From positions 2,666,001 to 2,730,000 of the forward strand of contig JBMNGC010000001.1 in assembly GCA_050949645.1 (NCBI GenBank): 64,000 nucleotides of DNA, given 5' to 3'. Of the stretch, positions 19,156 through 28,148 are shown one piece after another. Every line of letters begins with the position of its first letter. Position 1 is the stretch's first letter. A model generated the notes under the pieces. It did no database searches and had not been told where the DNA came from. It was given only the letters and a program-made list of their open reading frames with translations. A program made the position numbers and the translations under genes. This stretch comes from RUG369 sp050949645. GTDB taxonomy: Bacteria > Planctomycetota > Planctomycetia > Pirellulales > Thermoguttaceae.

Positions 19156-20115
19156 CTACGCAGTAATGCCGCGTGTCAGCGTCATGAAGGCGGTCTCAAG
19201 GTTGACTTCTTCCTCGCGGAAAGACTTGATGCGGAACCTGCGATCGATCAGGCGCGTCAAGAGCTGCGAATAATCGTCGAGTCCTAGACCTTTCTTGATG
19301 AAGACGCGAATCGCGCCCGAACGGTCAAGTTCAACGCGGTCGACCGCTTCGTCGTCGGAGAGGAATTTCATGCACTCGTCAACCTTTTTCCTAGCGACGT
19401 CGGGCTCGTGCTCCGCAAGTTCGATAAGAATCGCGGTCTGGTCGCGCACGCGTTTCATAACGTCTTCCACCTTAGCGTCGATGAGGAGCTCGCCGCGCTC
19501 GACAATGCCGACCTTATTGCATATGTCGGCAAGTTCGGGAAGAATATGGCTCGAGACCATGATCGTCTTGCCTTTGCCGCCGAGACGCTTGAGGAGCTCT
19601 CGAATTTCGATGCGTGCGCGCGGGTCGAGGCCGCTCGCGGGCTCGTCAAGGAGCAGCACTTGCGGATCGTGGAGCAAAACGCGAGCAAGCCCGAGACGCT
19701 GGGTCATGCCGCGGCTAAGGCTCGTGACGAGAGCTTCGCGTTTGTAGCCAAGGTCGACAAGCTCCAGGACTTCGTTGCAGACTTTACGACGCGTCGCGCC
19801 GCGAATTCGATACGCGGCGGCAAAGAATTCCAGGTACTCGATAACCTTCATATCGTCGTAAACGCCAAAGAAGTCCGGCATAAACCCAATAACGCGTCGG
19901 ATTTCTTTCGGCTTCGTGTAGATCGACATACCGCAGACATACGCTTCGCCCCAGGTCGGTTGCAACAGCGTCGCAAGCATCTTCATGGTCGTCGTCTTTC
20001 CGGAACCGTTCGGACCAATAAACCCAAAGAGGTCGCCCTCATGGAGTTCAATCGTCAGGTTTTTGAGCGCAAAGAGTTTGCCGTACTGTTTCGTCAGTTC
20101 TTCAGTCTTGATCAT
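19156..20115 (-). CDS. ABC transporter ATP-binding protein (ABC-2/GldA type)
   Basis: This is the cytoplasmic ATPase subunit of an ABC-2 type exporter. From the chosen ATG: Walker A GPNGSGKT at residues 34-41, signature LSRGMTQR (LSGGQ variant), Walker B VLLLDEPASGLDP, and the switch His in MVSSHILPEL. The C-terminal 100 residues form the family's accessory domain. The frame is open for 18 more codons; I prefer 20115 because it gives the usual MIKTEELTKQYG start. No permease gene lies beside it; the upstream gene is a two-helix membrane protein that may partner it. The last gene of the set is the PCMT-like protein. Confidence 0.92.
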   Translation of the reverse strand: MIKTEELTKQYGKLFALKNLTIELHEGDLFGFIGPNGSGKTTTMKMLATLLQPTWGEAYVCGMSIYTKPKEIRRVIGFMPDFFGVYDDMKVIEYLEFFAAAYRIRGATRRKVCNEVLELVDLGYKREALVTSLSRGMTQRLGLARVLLHDPQVLLLDEPASGLDPRARIEIRELLKRLGGKGKTIMVSSHILPELADICNKVGIVERGELLIDAKVEDVMKRVRDQTAILIELAEHEPDVARKKVDECMKFLSDDEAVDRVELDRSGAIRVFIKKGLGLDDYSQLLTRLIDRRFRIKSFREEEVNLETAFMTLTRGITA

Positions 20116-20191
20116 GGGATTTATCCATGCTCCGGTCGCAAGGGAGCGGCGCTTTTCGATCGTCGACAAGGTCTCGACGATATTTCAATTG

Positions 20192-22681
20192 CTATTCTTC
20201 GTTTTCGCGGTGAGTTCCGAATCGAATAGGCACGATCAATCTTGTCACCACCGTGCGTTTCGCCGCCGCACGCGGGACGCTTTCCGATTCGCGCGAACGC
20301 GAGATCGACGCTTCCGACGCCACAAACTCGGGACTCGTGCCGTAGATACCGTATCGCTCGAGCGTCTCGAGCCTTTGGTCGCGGTATGTTTCGCCACGCT
20401 TTTCCGCAAGCTTCTTGTTGAGGCGTTCCAATTGGATCGAGTCAGTAGAGACGCTTACGATATCTTTGGTCGGTTTATATTCTTCGTAAAATGGGTCGAC
20501 GACGACGCCATAAACAACAGCGCGTCCGCAACGCAACAGCGCGCTTAAATCGACGTCGCGCTGGAGCCGCTTTTCGATTCCAAAAGCGTCGACGCCGCCG
20601 GCGTAATCGTAGAATGTCGCGGACCGCAGGATATATGGCAATCGCACCGAGGACGAATTATAGTTTGTGGCGTCCCATTTTTCCGCCAACGCCGTCGGTA
20701 CGGAGCTTCGGTGCTCGTTAATGACTCGCTTGGGCTCAAGGCGCGCCGCGCCGCGTTCGATTCGCGTTTCGCCCGGCGGAAGCGTCCCCAGAGCGCACGC
20801 GCCGCCTTTATAAACAACGTACGCCGAGTAGATCGGGACGTCGAAAGGATTAACGATCGAGCCGCGCAGGCTTAGCCCGTCGTCGCTCAGCTCGGGCGCC
20901 GGCGGGAGTTCGGACGCTTTGCCCGTCCAACGTCCGACGAAGCTTTTACTCGAGCGCGGCGCGGACGGCACGTAGCGAATCACGCCCTCCTCTAAGCGAT
21001 AGGGCTCTTCCCACAGACGCGGCATAAAACTCTTCTGTTCCGCGCCGCCAAGGGCCGAACCGGAAAGAGGCAACGGCGTAATATCGACGTCAGATTCCCC
21101 CTCCATCGGCAGACAGGAAAGAGCGGAATGATATTGCACGTCGTAGCGATCGCCCGTCGGAGAATAGACTCCGAACCACGAAAAATTGCGCGCGCTCCCC
21201 GACGCGAGATCGACGTCGAACAAATCAAGCTGGTTGAACGTCGCTTCGTTTGGGGTCCTCGCGCGGAGAATACCAACGGCGATCGCAATGAAGACGATCA
21301 CAAAGATCGGAAACGTCGCCCAGGTGACCATAGGACGCTTGAGCAATTTTTTCGCGACCAACCAGTCGAGCGGCGCGATCACAATGACATAGAAGAGGAG
21401 CAGCGTCGCAATAAGCGCGAAGGACGTGGGGCGCACGCCGTCGAAGCGATCGAGCGCGCTGCGGATCTGACCTGAATAATCAACGTAGCCGCGGTTAACC
21501 GAAGGAGTTAGACTACCCTGCCCCGATGGCGCGTCGGGGTCGAGCCCGAGAATCTTGAGTAGGAGCCGACCGCGTCCTGACCAGTTAGAAATTGGCGCTT
21601 CGGCCAGGTCGGCGGCAAAGAATATCGTCGAACCGAATCCCACGGCGCGCGTGACCAGCAGCGGCGTCTCAAATTCCCGCATCTCGACGTTTGCGCCGTC
21701 CTTGAGCTCCGAGAGAACCGGCGTCTGGAGGAACGGATTCGAACGCGTTCCCATCAACAGGTTCTTCACATTTTGAAGATCGCTGGTAAACGCGTTGACG
21801 GTGCGAAATTCGTGCGTGCGCGGCAAAACGGATTGGCCAGGACTGAGATTCGCCAACACTCCCCCGTCTGAAAGGAGAGGAACAGAATCTTTCCCAGCAA
21901 GGATCACGACGGAACCGCCGGTCTGAACCCACTTTTCAATGGCCGCCAATCGAGGCGAATCGGCGTTGTAGCCGTCGTAGAGCGAAACGTCGGTTGTGGT
22001 AAGAAAAAGACGATCGACCGCTTCATAGGAACGATAGTCAGTCGGGAGTTGGTCTAACGAATCGATTTTGATAATCGCCGGACGTCGCTCCTCCTTTAAA
22101 CGGAGCTCGCCAAACGCCTCGGGAAATCCGAGCTTGTCGTCTCCCACAACAAGGTAGATCGGCTTAGCCGGACTCGCGGGCGCTTCAAACGCTACGTTGG
22201 CCTCAACGTTCTGAGAACTTCCAGGAGCAAAGGTCTGTTCGTCAACGATCTTTGCGCCGCCGATGACCCGAACCGTCAATTTTTCCGACGCTTTGGGTAG
22301 GAAGAAACTGAGTTCCGCTTTGCCTGAAGCGAGTTCCTCGGACGTCGGTTGGCGGCTGACGACGAACGGAGCGCCGTCTGTATCGCGCGTCTCAAGCTCC
22401 AAAACAACGTTCGTTTTCGGGGTCGCTTCCCCAAGCGCAACGACGATCTGCGTCCGGAATCCGTTTTTATAGACGCCGGCAATTCCAACGTCTACTCCAG
22501 AAATCAGAGTTCGAGCCGTTTCCTGACCGCTGCGTTCCCCCGAATTCCCTTCAGCGTCGTCCGCGCGACAGGGAACGCTTGCGATCGACAACGCTGCAAC
22601 CGCCGCCCACGCGACGAACAACTGCCAAAGGCGCGATCGCAACCTCAGGAATTCGAACATGTTAGTTCGGATTGGAGTCAT
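20192..22681 (-). CDS. Large exported membrane protein associated with the ABC ATPase
   Basis: Not assigned to a named family. The 829-aa protein has a signal or anchor segment (LWQLFVAWAAVAALSIASVP). An N-terminal beta-rich region follows. A Rossmann-like or glutamine-amidotransferase-like middle (IEKWVQTGGSVVILAGKDSV) comes next, like that of GldG or DUF4350-type proteins. Then two adjacent membrane helices (IATLLLFYVIVIAPLDWLVA and PIFVIVFIAIAVGI) are followed by a C-terminal beta-rich domain. It sits 77 bp upstream of the ABC ATPase start, in the same direction. I infer that it forms the membrane or periplasmic partner of that ATPase. The start ATG has only a modest ribosome binding site. 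Confidence 0.75.
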   Translation of the reverse strand: MTPIRTNMFEFLRLRSRLWQLFVAWAAVAALSIASVPCRADDAEGNSGERSGQETARTLISGVDVGIAGVYKNGFRTQIVVALGEATPKTNVVLELETRDTDGAPFVVSRQPTSEELASGKAELSFFLPKASEKLTVRVIGGAKIVDEQTFAPGSSQNVEANVAFEAPASPAKPIYLVVGDDKLGFPEAFGELRLKEERRPAIIKIDSLDQLPTDYRSYEAVDRLFLTTTDVSLYDGYNADSPRLAAIEKWVQTGGSVVILAGKDSVPLLSDGGVLANLSPGQSVLPRTHEFRTVNAFTSDLQNVKNLLMGTRSNPFLQTPVLSELKDGANVEMREFETPLLVTRAVGFGSTIFFAADLAEAPISNWSGRGRLLLKILGLDPDAPSGQGSLTPSVNRGYVDYSGQIRSALDRFDGVRPTSFALIATLLLFYVIVIAPLDWLVAKKLLKRPMVTWATFPIFVIVFIAIAVGILRARTPNEATFNQLDLFDVDLASGSARNFSWFGVYSPTGDRYDVQYHSALSCLPMEGESDVDITPLPLSGSALGGAEQKSFMPRLWEEPYRLEEGVIRYVPSAPRSSKSFVGRWTGKASELPPAPELSDDGLSLRGSIVNPFDVPIYSAYVVYKGGACALGTLPPGETRIERGAARLEPKRVINEHRSSVPTALAEKWDATNYNSSSVRLPYILRSATFYDYAGGVDAFGIEKRLQRDVDLSALLRCGRAVVYGVVVDPFYEEYKPTKDIVSVSTDSIQLERLNKKLAEKRGETYRDQRLETLERYGIYGTSPEFVASEASISRSRESESVPRAAAKRTVVTRLIVPIRFGTHRENEE

Positions 22682-22738
22682 CTCTTTCTTTACCAGTCGT
22701 CTGAAACTGTCTCAACGAGATTGACGTCGCCCAGGACG

Positions 22739-23059
22739 TCACGGTTTCTCAGAGTCAGGGCATTCGCACACCAGTTTGCCGCATCCGGGACACCCTGCGC
22801 CGTATTTGTCGATCAACGCTTTGTTAAGGTCGACGCCGACGCCGTTGGCGATCGTCGTCACCCATGCGATGACGTCGGCGAATTCCTCTTCCATCTCTTC
22901 CTTCGTTCCGCTCCGAAGCGCCGTTGAGAGTTCCCCAACTTCCTCGACAAGCCACATGAAGGTACCCGATATGCCGCGCTCGATATCCTTCTCTAAGTAC
23001 ATTTTACGAATCAACGCCTGAAAATCAGGAATCGATAGCTCGGGATGATCTTTTTTCAT
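22739..23059 (-). CDS. MazG-like nucleotide pyrophosphohydrolase with C-terminal Cys motif
   Basis: This 106-aa cytoplasmic protein carries the all-alpha NTP pyrophosphohydrolase pattern: WLVEEVGELSTAL (Glu39, Glu40, Glu43) and EEEFADVIAWVTTIAN (Glu58, Glu59, Asp62). The magnesium-binding EExxE...ExxD arrangement is complete. The last 17 residues hold four cysteines (90, 93, 98, 100) in a CPGCGKLVCEC pattern that would suit zinc binding and is not part of the minimal MazG fold. The likely role is removal of non-canonical or surplus nucleotides. It stands alone between the 829-aa membrane protein gene and apbE. Confidence 0.88.
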   Translation of the reverse strand: MKKDHPELSIPDFQALIRKMYLEKDIERGISGTFMWLVEEVGELSTALRSGTKEEMEEEFADVIAWVTTIANGVGVDLNKALIDKYGAGCPGCGKLVCECPDSEKP

Positions 23060-23163
23060 AGCGGATCTCTTGTTTCTCCTGGAAACGCCGTTGGCGCTTG
23101 CATGATTGTCCGACCATTTGCTGGAAAAGAGCTCCTCTGTCGTGCACGGCGCGGATTACGTCG

Positions 23164-24324
23164 CTACTCGACTCCGTCGCCAGAGCTCTCGTCCTTCTGT
23201 CCTTCGAGTTCCGACGTCTCGCTCGTTGCGAGGGCGCAGTCGTCTTTAAAAAACGCGGTCGTTAAGACGTCGATCTGATCGTCTTCATACGGAGGATCCG
23301 CGTCGCCATTGACCGCAAAAAGCGCGTATTCAAATGGCGCAAGCTCCTTTCCGTCGCCGATCCCCTCGCGTCGGATTCGCTCGAAGATTTCGGGGGCTTC
23401 CTCGGGCCCCAGCACGCATAGCGCGCTCGCGAGCGCGTCGGCGGTCGTCGCCGTCGGCGCGAGAACCGTCGCGACGCAACGTCGCGTCAGCGGATCGCAC
23501 GTTCGAGGATCAATTATATGGGAATAACGAATTCCGTCGATCTCTATATAGCGATTTGCGTCGCCAGACGACGCAACCCCAACGTTTGAAAGTTCGCGAT
23601 ACCACGCGGGCTCTTCGCCTAACGACGAGATTCCGACGGTCCACCCCTTTTTCCCAGGAGGGGGATCGCCGAGGCGTAGATCGCCGCTGGCGTTGACAAG
23701 CGCTGAATTCACTCCAAGCTCGCGTAAAATGCGCAGCGCTTCGTCGAGCGCTATCCCCTTCCCAATCCCTCCGAAGTCGAATCGGACGTTCTTATCGGCG
23801 CGCACGCCGCGTTCGTCGAGCTCCCAAACGCTCGGGCCGACCCTCTGCTTCGCCGATTCAAGGACGCGCGCGGGAGGCAAATCATGAAAATAACGACTGC
23901 GTCGCCATAATTTGACAACCGGTCCGACCGTCGCGTCGAAAGCGCCGTCGGTCAGCTCGCCATATCGGCGCGCTTCAGCAAGAGCGCGTCGCAAGTCGTC
24001 GCTCACGTGCACAAAATCGCCCGTTTCCCCGGCGGCGCGGCAAACGCGTATCACTTCGCTTTCCTGATCCCAATCGGAAAGGATCGCGTCAAGTTCATCG
24101 AAACGCTTCCAGACGGCGTCGGCGGCTTCCGACGCCTTCTCCTGATTCTCCGCGTAGAGGATCAGGTTTATCGGGACGCCCATCTTCTGGTCGTTGAACT
24201 CATAGCGTTCCGGTTCTTTTGCCGGGACGGCGCGCGGCGCGAATATTAAAAACGCCGCGCATAACGTCGCTAACGCGAACGTAACGCGGCGTCGTAACGC
24301 CATTCGATCGATTATCCGCATCAT
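23164..24324 (-). CDS. apbE: FAD:protein FMN transferase
   Basis: This exported flavin transferase attaches FMN through a phosphoester bond to Ser/Thr of target proteins such as NqrC or RnfG subunits. The 386-aa protein has a signal peptide (VTFALATLCAAFLIFAPRA). It carries the family segments MGVPINLILYAE, GAFDATVGPVVKLWR, DFGGIGKGIALDEA and a C-terminal RYSHIIDPRTCDP with TTADALASALCVLG, which includes the metal- and FAD-binding residues. The ATG at 24324 lacks a clear ribosome binding site; the in-frame ATG 21 bp further in (MALRRRVTF) would also keep the signal peptide. No Rnf or Nqr genes are in the window. Confidence 0.93.
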   Translation of the reverse strand: MMRIIDRMALRRRVTFALATLCAAFLIFAPRAVPAKEPERYEFNDQKMGVPINLILYAENQEKASEAADAVWKRFDELDAILSDWDQESEVIRVCRAAGETGDFVHVSDDLRRALAEARRYGELTDGAFDATVGPVVKLWRRSRYFHDLPPARVLESAKQRVGPSVWELDERGVRADKNVRFDFGGIGKGIALDEALRILRELGVNSALVNASGDLRLGDPPPGKKGWTVGISSLGEEPAWYRELSNVGVASSGDANRYIEIDGIRYSHIIDPRTCDPLTRRCVATVLAPTATTADALASALCVLGPEEAPEIFERIRREGIGDGKELAPFEYALFAVNGDADPPYEDDQIDVLTTAFFKDDCALATSETSELEGQKDESSGDGVE

Positions 24325-24367
24325 ATTTTTTAAGGATCGTTTCTCGCAGCAACCCGCATCGCGTCGA

Positions 24368-25495
24368 TCACACCAGCTGCATCACAACGTAGCGATACCC
24401 GTCGGACGTTTCGAAGAGCGTTCGGTAGTCGTTCTCGCTGAAGTAAAGCGCGACCGTCTCCTCAGCGGGAATTTCTCGGAGAAACTCGTTGAGGAACCTT
24501 GAGTCGAGGCGAAATTCCGACGGCTCGCTATCGTAAGTCAGGGGCAACTCCACGTTCGATTGGCCCGTCGCGTCGCCCGCGGCGGTGATATTCACTTTGC
24601 CCTTTTCGAATTTGAACCAGACGCCCGGTTTATTTTCGGTCGCCACGATTTCCGCCTGACGGATCGAGCGCGCGAGCTCGTCGGCAATGAAATCGACGCG
24701 CTTTTTCTGAGCCTTCTCGGGGACGATCGTATTCCAGTCGGGGAAACGCCCCGTCATCAGCGTAGTCGAAACGACAATGTTGCCAAATTTTATCTGCGCT
24801 TCCGTATCGCGAACCGCAATGAGGATCTCATCAGCGTCAGCGTCGGCGTTTTTGACGAGGTTAAGCGCGCGAGTGGGAAAGATCGCCTCTTTGTCTTCAA
24901 CTTCCTTAGCGTTCTGATCCTCCGCGACCGCTTCGGCAGAACACTCCTGATAGGCGAGTCGTCGACCGTCAGTTGCAACGGCGGTCACTCGATCCTTGGA
25001 GAAAAAGAACTTCACTCCCCGAAGCTCATAGTGCGAGTTATTGGTTTCCGTTGCGAAGACAGTGCGCCCCACCAGTCGGTTAAAAGAATTGACAGGAATC
25101 TTATAGAAGGACGTTGCTTGGAAAGACGCGACTGCGGGGAAAGTTTCAGGTTCGCTGATCATGTCGAGGCGATAATTGGCGTTCCGCCCTTCGATCGTTA
25201 AACCGGAGTCTTTCAATTCAATCAGGAATTCATCGGCCGTCGATTCGGCAAAGACCTTTTTCAGGAGCTTGGCGGGAAGAATCGTTTCGCCGGCGCGTTC
25301 GACAATGATAGAGTCATCCTGCGGTAATTCGCCACGAGCGCTCACTTCGCGGTCAGTCGCCATGAGAGTGACGCCGGATTCGTTCGCAACGATCTTCACA
25401 TTCTGAATGACCTGCTGTACGTCTCTCGTCGACGTGAATCTTTCAATCACAGAAAAGAGCGGCACGAATTTGCCGCGTTGGCACCGAATTCTCAT
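24368..25495 (-). CDS. dnaN: DNA polymerase III beta subunit (sliding clamp)
   Basis: This is the ring-shaped processivity clamp of the replisome. The 375 aa from the chosen ATG agree with the family length. Recognisable segments are the N-terminal LFSVIERFTSTRDVQQVIQN, the central FATETNNSHYELRGVKF (canonical ATSTDETRYVLNGV) with TDGRRLAY, and the C-terminal DDYR-like ENDYRTLFE ending in YRYVVMQLV. The ATG at 25495 is preceded by GAGGAG, and the longer frame adds a non-conserved leader. The gene points away from a 1.26-kb AT-rich gene-free interval. dnaA is not in the window, so the usual dnaA-dnaN pair is split. Confidence 0.96.
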   Translation of the reverse strand: MRIRCQRGKFVPLFSVIERFTSTRDVQQVIQNVKIVANESGVTLMATDREVSARGELPQDDSIIVERAGETILPAKLLKKVFAESTADEFLIELKDSGLTIEGRNANYRLDMISEPETFPAVASFQATSFYKIPVNSFNRLVGRTVFATETNNSHYELRGVKFFFSKDRVTAVATDGRRLAYQECSAEAVAEDQNAKEVEDKEAIFPTRALNLVKNADADADEILIAVRDTEAQIKFGNIVVSTTLMTGRFPDWNTIVPEKAQKKRVDFIADELARSIRQAEIVATENKPGVWFKFEKGKVNITAAGDATGQSNVELPLTYDSEPSEFRLDSRFLNEFLREIPAEETVALYFSENDYRTLFETSDGYRYVVMQLV

Positions 25496-26758
25496 GGAAG
25501 ACTCCTCGAAGAAATCGCATGCCATTTCTGGCACACGGAGTTAAAGTTTCAACCCTGCTATTTTACACTTGGGGAGCAACCTGTCCAGTATTGCTAGCGA
25601 CCTATCAAGTGAAGGCGCCAGCAAACATATCGACTATACGCGAATGATAATTTCGATTTTTTCTCTTGCCTTTGTCTCTGGCGCCTTGCCGACAAGCGCT
25701 ATTTCCTAGCTAACCGATCAACCAAACGATCCCTAATAACTAGCATATATGACAGCATACATTACCAAACAGATAATGAATTAACTCAGAAAAGTTGTTT
25801 TAACTATATTATTTTTTATTTATTAATGTAGTAATAGTAGTAGTGACTCGTGATTTTTTGTAGGTAACACCGTATTATTAGAGCGTAAGCCGCTGATATC
25901 AAAGGAGTAGAATTTTGCGATTCTTTAGTGGAGAAGCTATTTTTTAATAGTAAATATAGTGTAGATTGTCGTCTGAGAATTGTTAATTAAAAAATCTTAA
26001 TTAAATGAAAATGTTGCTTCTAAAAAATACTGACATAGTATATACAATTAGCATACAGGTAATCCACATAAGAAATTGAGTAGAAATGCAGAAAAAATGC
26101 CAGAACGCAAGCGGACGACAGAGATTTTGTCGGCTCTTTCCTCCCAATGATTCTTATGGAGGCATGGCAGTTATAAGAGGCAAGAATAAGGTACGTGCAG
26201 GCTCAGAAAATTTCTTAAAAATTCAGGGATAAAAAATATATCTCCAATGAATTCCATCTGCCGCGATTTCTCAAAAAGAGGTTCTTAGGGAGAGAGAAAA
26301 ATTATCAGTCATGCGCCGATCCATGGAGTCGAACACGCACATAATATTATGTGGATGATGATCCAAAGATCGGAGCGCCCAACGCGGAAATCGGTGAGAT
26401 ATATAGTCCTTTGTAAGTCACGACCAGGATTAGTATTATAACGATTTTATTAGTTGTATAGAGCCGTTTATCAAGCAGTTGATAGCTGCTTAGTTCGTTT
26501 TCTCCCACCGTACGGACTCGATTATTTTGAGTGATCTTAACCGGCTCTTACCTGCCCCAAGCCTGTCAAAATATATATAAATAGAAAGGAATTATTGCCG
26601 TCCAGTCTTTCGTCGGGACCTTTGTACGTAATTACTGGCGTGCGCGCTCGAGCGCGCGTATGTGCGTTAAAGAGTAATTTTATCCCATCCCCGGGGATAG
26701 GTTTATTTTAATCTTAATAGATCTGTTCCTCGCGACATGAGATGGTTACTATCTGGCT
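25496..26758. other. AT-rich gene-free interval; candidate replication origin (oriC)
   Basis: About 1.26 kb contain no supportable gene. AT-rich tracts are densest at 25740-26060. Two DnaA-box-like nonamers with one mismatch to TTATCCACA are seen: TAATCCACA at 26060-26068 and, on the minus strand, TCATCCACA at 26350-26358. Perfect palindromes occur at 26338-26353 (CACATAATATTATGTG), 26642-26657 (GCGCGCTCGAGCGCGC) and 26687-26698. dnaN lies immediately to the left, and genes for 16 kb to the left run leftward, while most genes to the right run rightward. All this fits a bidirectional origin, but the box count is low, so this is a candidate only. Confidence 0.5.
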
Positions 26759-27793
26759 CTAGGGATTGCCGCTGTCATTGGATTCGACGTCTTTGCCGCG
26801 CTCGGCCGCCTTAAGCGCGTAGGCAACGTCTTCGCGGGAAAGAAAGTAATACGCGACGCCGACCAACGCAACTAAAACTGTTGAGAGTCGGTAGGCGACG
26901 CCGATCGTCATGCCGTAGCCGATCTCAAAGTTCGCGTGACCTGGGATGGAAAAGAGGGGATAAAGTTCGTCAAGAAAGTATTCGAACGGGCCAGCGGAAA
27001 GAGGAATGACGGAAGCGACGTTCCCGACGCAGTAAAGGATCGTGTGATCGATCAGGGACGGCCCGCGTGCAAACAATCCTCTCGCTAGAAAATATAAGGA
27101 GATGGCAAAGCTAAAATGGACGAGGAACGTTGCGAGAAACGCTCGGAAAAGAACTCGCCTTCGATGGCGATAGGCGAGCGTTGCCGCAGTGATCTTTCTC
27201 ATGATCCCGCCGACGAGGGGAACCTTCGACGCGATTGTCAGACGCATGTTCTTCCGGCTCGAAGGCGCGACGACGAACGCCATGAATATGGTCGTTGCGA
27301 TTGTCAGCGCAACAAGACCGCGCGTCGCCAGGAGCGCAAGGGGTTCCGTTCGATGGTGGAAGCCCGTTAAGAAGACAACCGCTAGTCCGAGAATGAACAT
27401 CACGTAGAGCCCAATGACACGATCGAGGACGACGCTTGCCGTCGCGCGCTCGACTGGCATACGCGTCTTCCTGGCGAGGAGGTAAACCTTGACGGCGTCG
27501 CCTCCAACAATTCCCACGGGCGACAGGTTGAACATGAATCCAATAAATCCGAATTTGAGCGCGTTTGGGAGCGAGAGCGGCGTGTCGAGCGCCTCGACAA
27601 GCGTGCGCCATCGAATGATGGTAATTGTCGTCGCGATTAGATTGAACAGGAACCCGAGCGCTAGATAGTCGAGCTGTAGCGCGCGTACGTTAAGCTCCGA
27701 GAACGCCGACCCCTGTAGCGCGCGAGCGATAAGATACGAGAAGAGCCCGACGGTAAGGAGCGTCTTGATGAGAAAATTGAGTGTTTTTGACAT
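26759..27793 (-). CDS. Lysylphosphatidylglycerol synthase TM-region / flippase-like membrane protein (UPF0104)
   Basis: An integral membrane protein of about 344 aa with some eight hydrophobic helices. The family pattern is visible: an N-terminal LIKTLLTVGLFSYLI helix, the NALKFGFIGFMFNLSPVGIVGGDAVKVYLLARK segment region (conserved Gly-Gly-Asp), and a later SAGPFEYF. Members are homologous to the flippase half of MprF and to AglD. Their substrate is usually a lipid or lipid-linked sugar. I start at the ATG 27793; a GTG seven codons upstream is also possible. It reads toward the candidate origin and has no operon partner. Confidence 0.85.
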   Translation of the reverse strand: MSKTLNFLIKTLLTVGLFSYLIARALQGSAFSELNVRALQLDYLALGFLFNLIATTITIIRWRTLVEALDTPLSLPNALKFGFIGFMFNLSPVGIVGGDAVKVYLLARKTRMPVERATASVVLDRVIGLYVMFILGLAVVFLTGFHHRTEPLALLATRGLVALTIATTIFMAFVVAPSSRKNMRLTIASKVPLVGGIMRKITAATLAYRHRRRVLFRAFLATFLVHFSFAISLYFLARGLFARGPSLIDHTILYCVGNVASVIPLSAGPFEYFLDELYPLFSIPGHANFEIGYGMTIGVAYRLSTVLVALVGVAYYFLSREDVAYALKAAERGKDVESNDSGNP

Positions 27794-28148
27794 GCGTGTT
27801 CCGGACGCGTTCACAGGTCGCTTATCTAGTCAGGAAGCGCGTCGTTTATCGAGTAACTTCGCGCAAAAGGACGCGCCGATTGTAAGCTCTTTGGCAGGGT
27901 CGACAAGACGTTAAAAATTTTTGTTTCGGGCGGCGCGGAATAACCTGTACAATCGTTATATCAAAACAGTCAAAAAATGCTTTTTTTATGGAACGCACTT
28001 TGATTTGGTTGAAAGAACGCTACAATTGGATATCGATGGGATCCGCGTCGTTTGGATAAGGTAAAAAATAACGATAAACTCGTTAAAATTGATAATCTTG
28101 TTCCGGCGCGGCGGAGAACATGAAAGCATCGAACGGGGACGCGAATAT
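27794..28148 (+). promoter_or_regulatory. Promoter and leader region of the microcompartment operon
   Basis: This 355-bp interval holds no gene. The best promoter candidate has a TACAAT -10 at 28021-28026 with a weak -35 (TTGATT at 28000, short spacing, or TTTGAT at 27999). A second TACAAT lies near 27949. The leader to the pduL start is about 120 nt and contains the inverted repeat annotated separately. A GGGG ribosome binding site precedes the ATG at 28149. Confidence 0.4.
28069..28085. promoter_or_regulatory. Operator-like inverted repeat in the microcompartment leader
   Basis: Perfect 6-bp arms TAACGA and TCGTTA with a 5-nt spacer lie about 45 bp downstream of the candidate -10. PVM loci are often controlled by DeoR-type repressors; no regulator gene is in the window, so the link is inference. 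Confidence 0.35.

Noticed and set aside
24002..24013. CACGTG at about 24 kb as another parS site
   Set aside because: The flanks (GCT...CAC) do not match the palindromic parS arms and it lies inside apbE.
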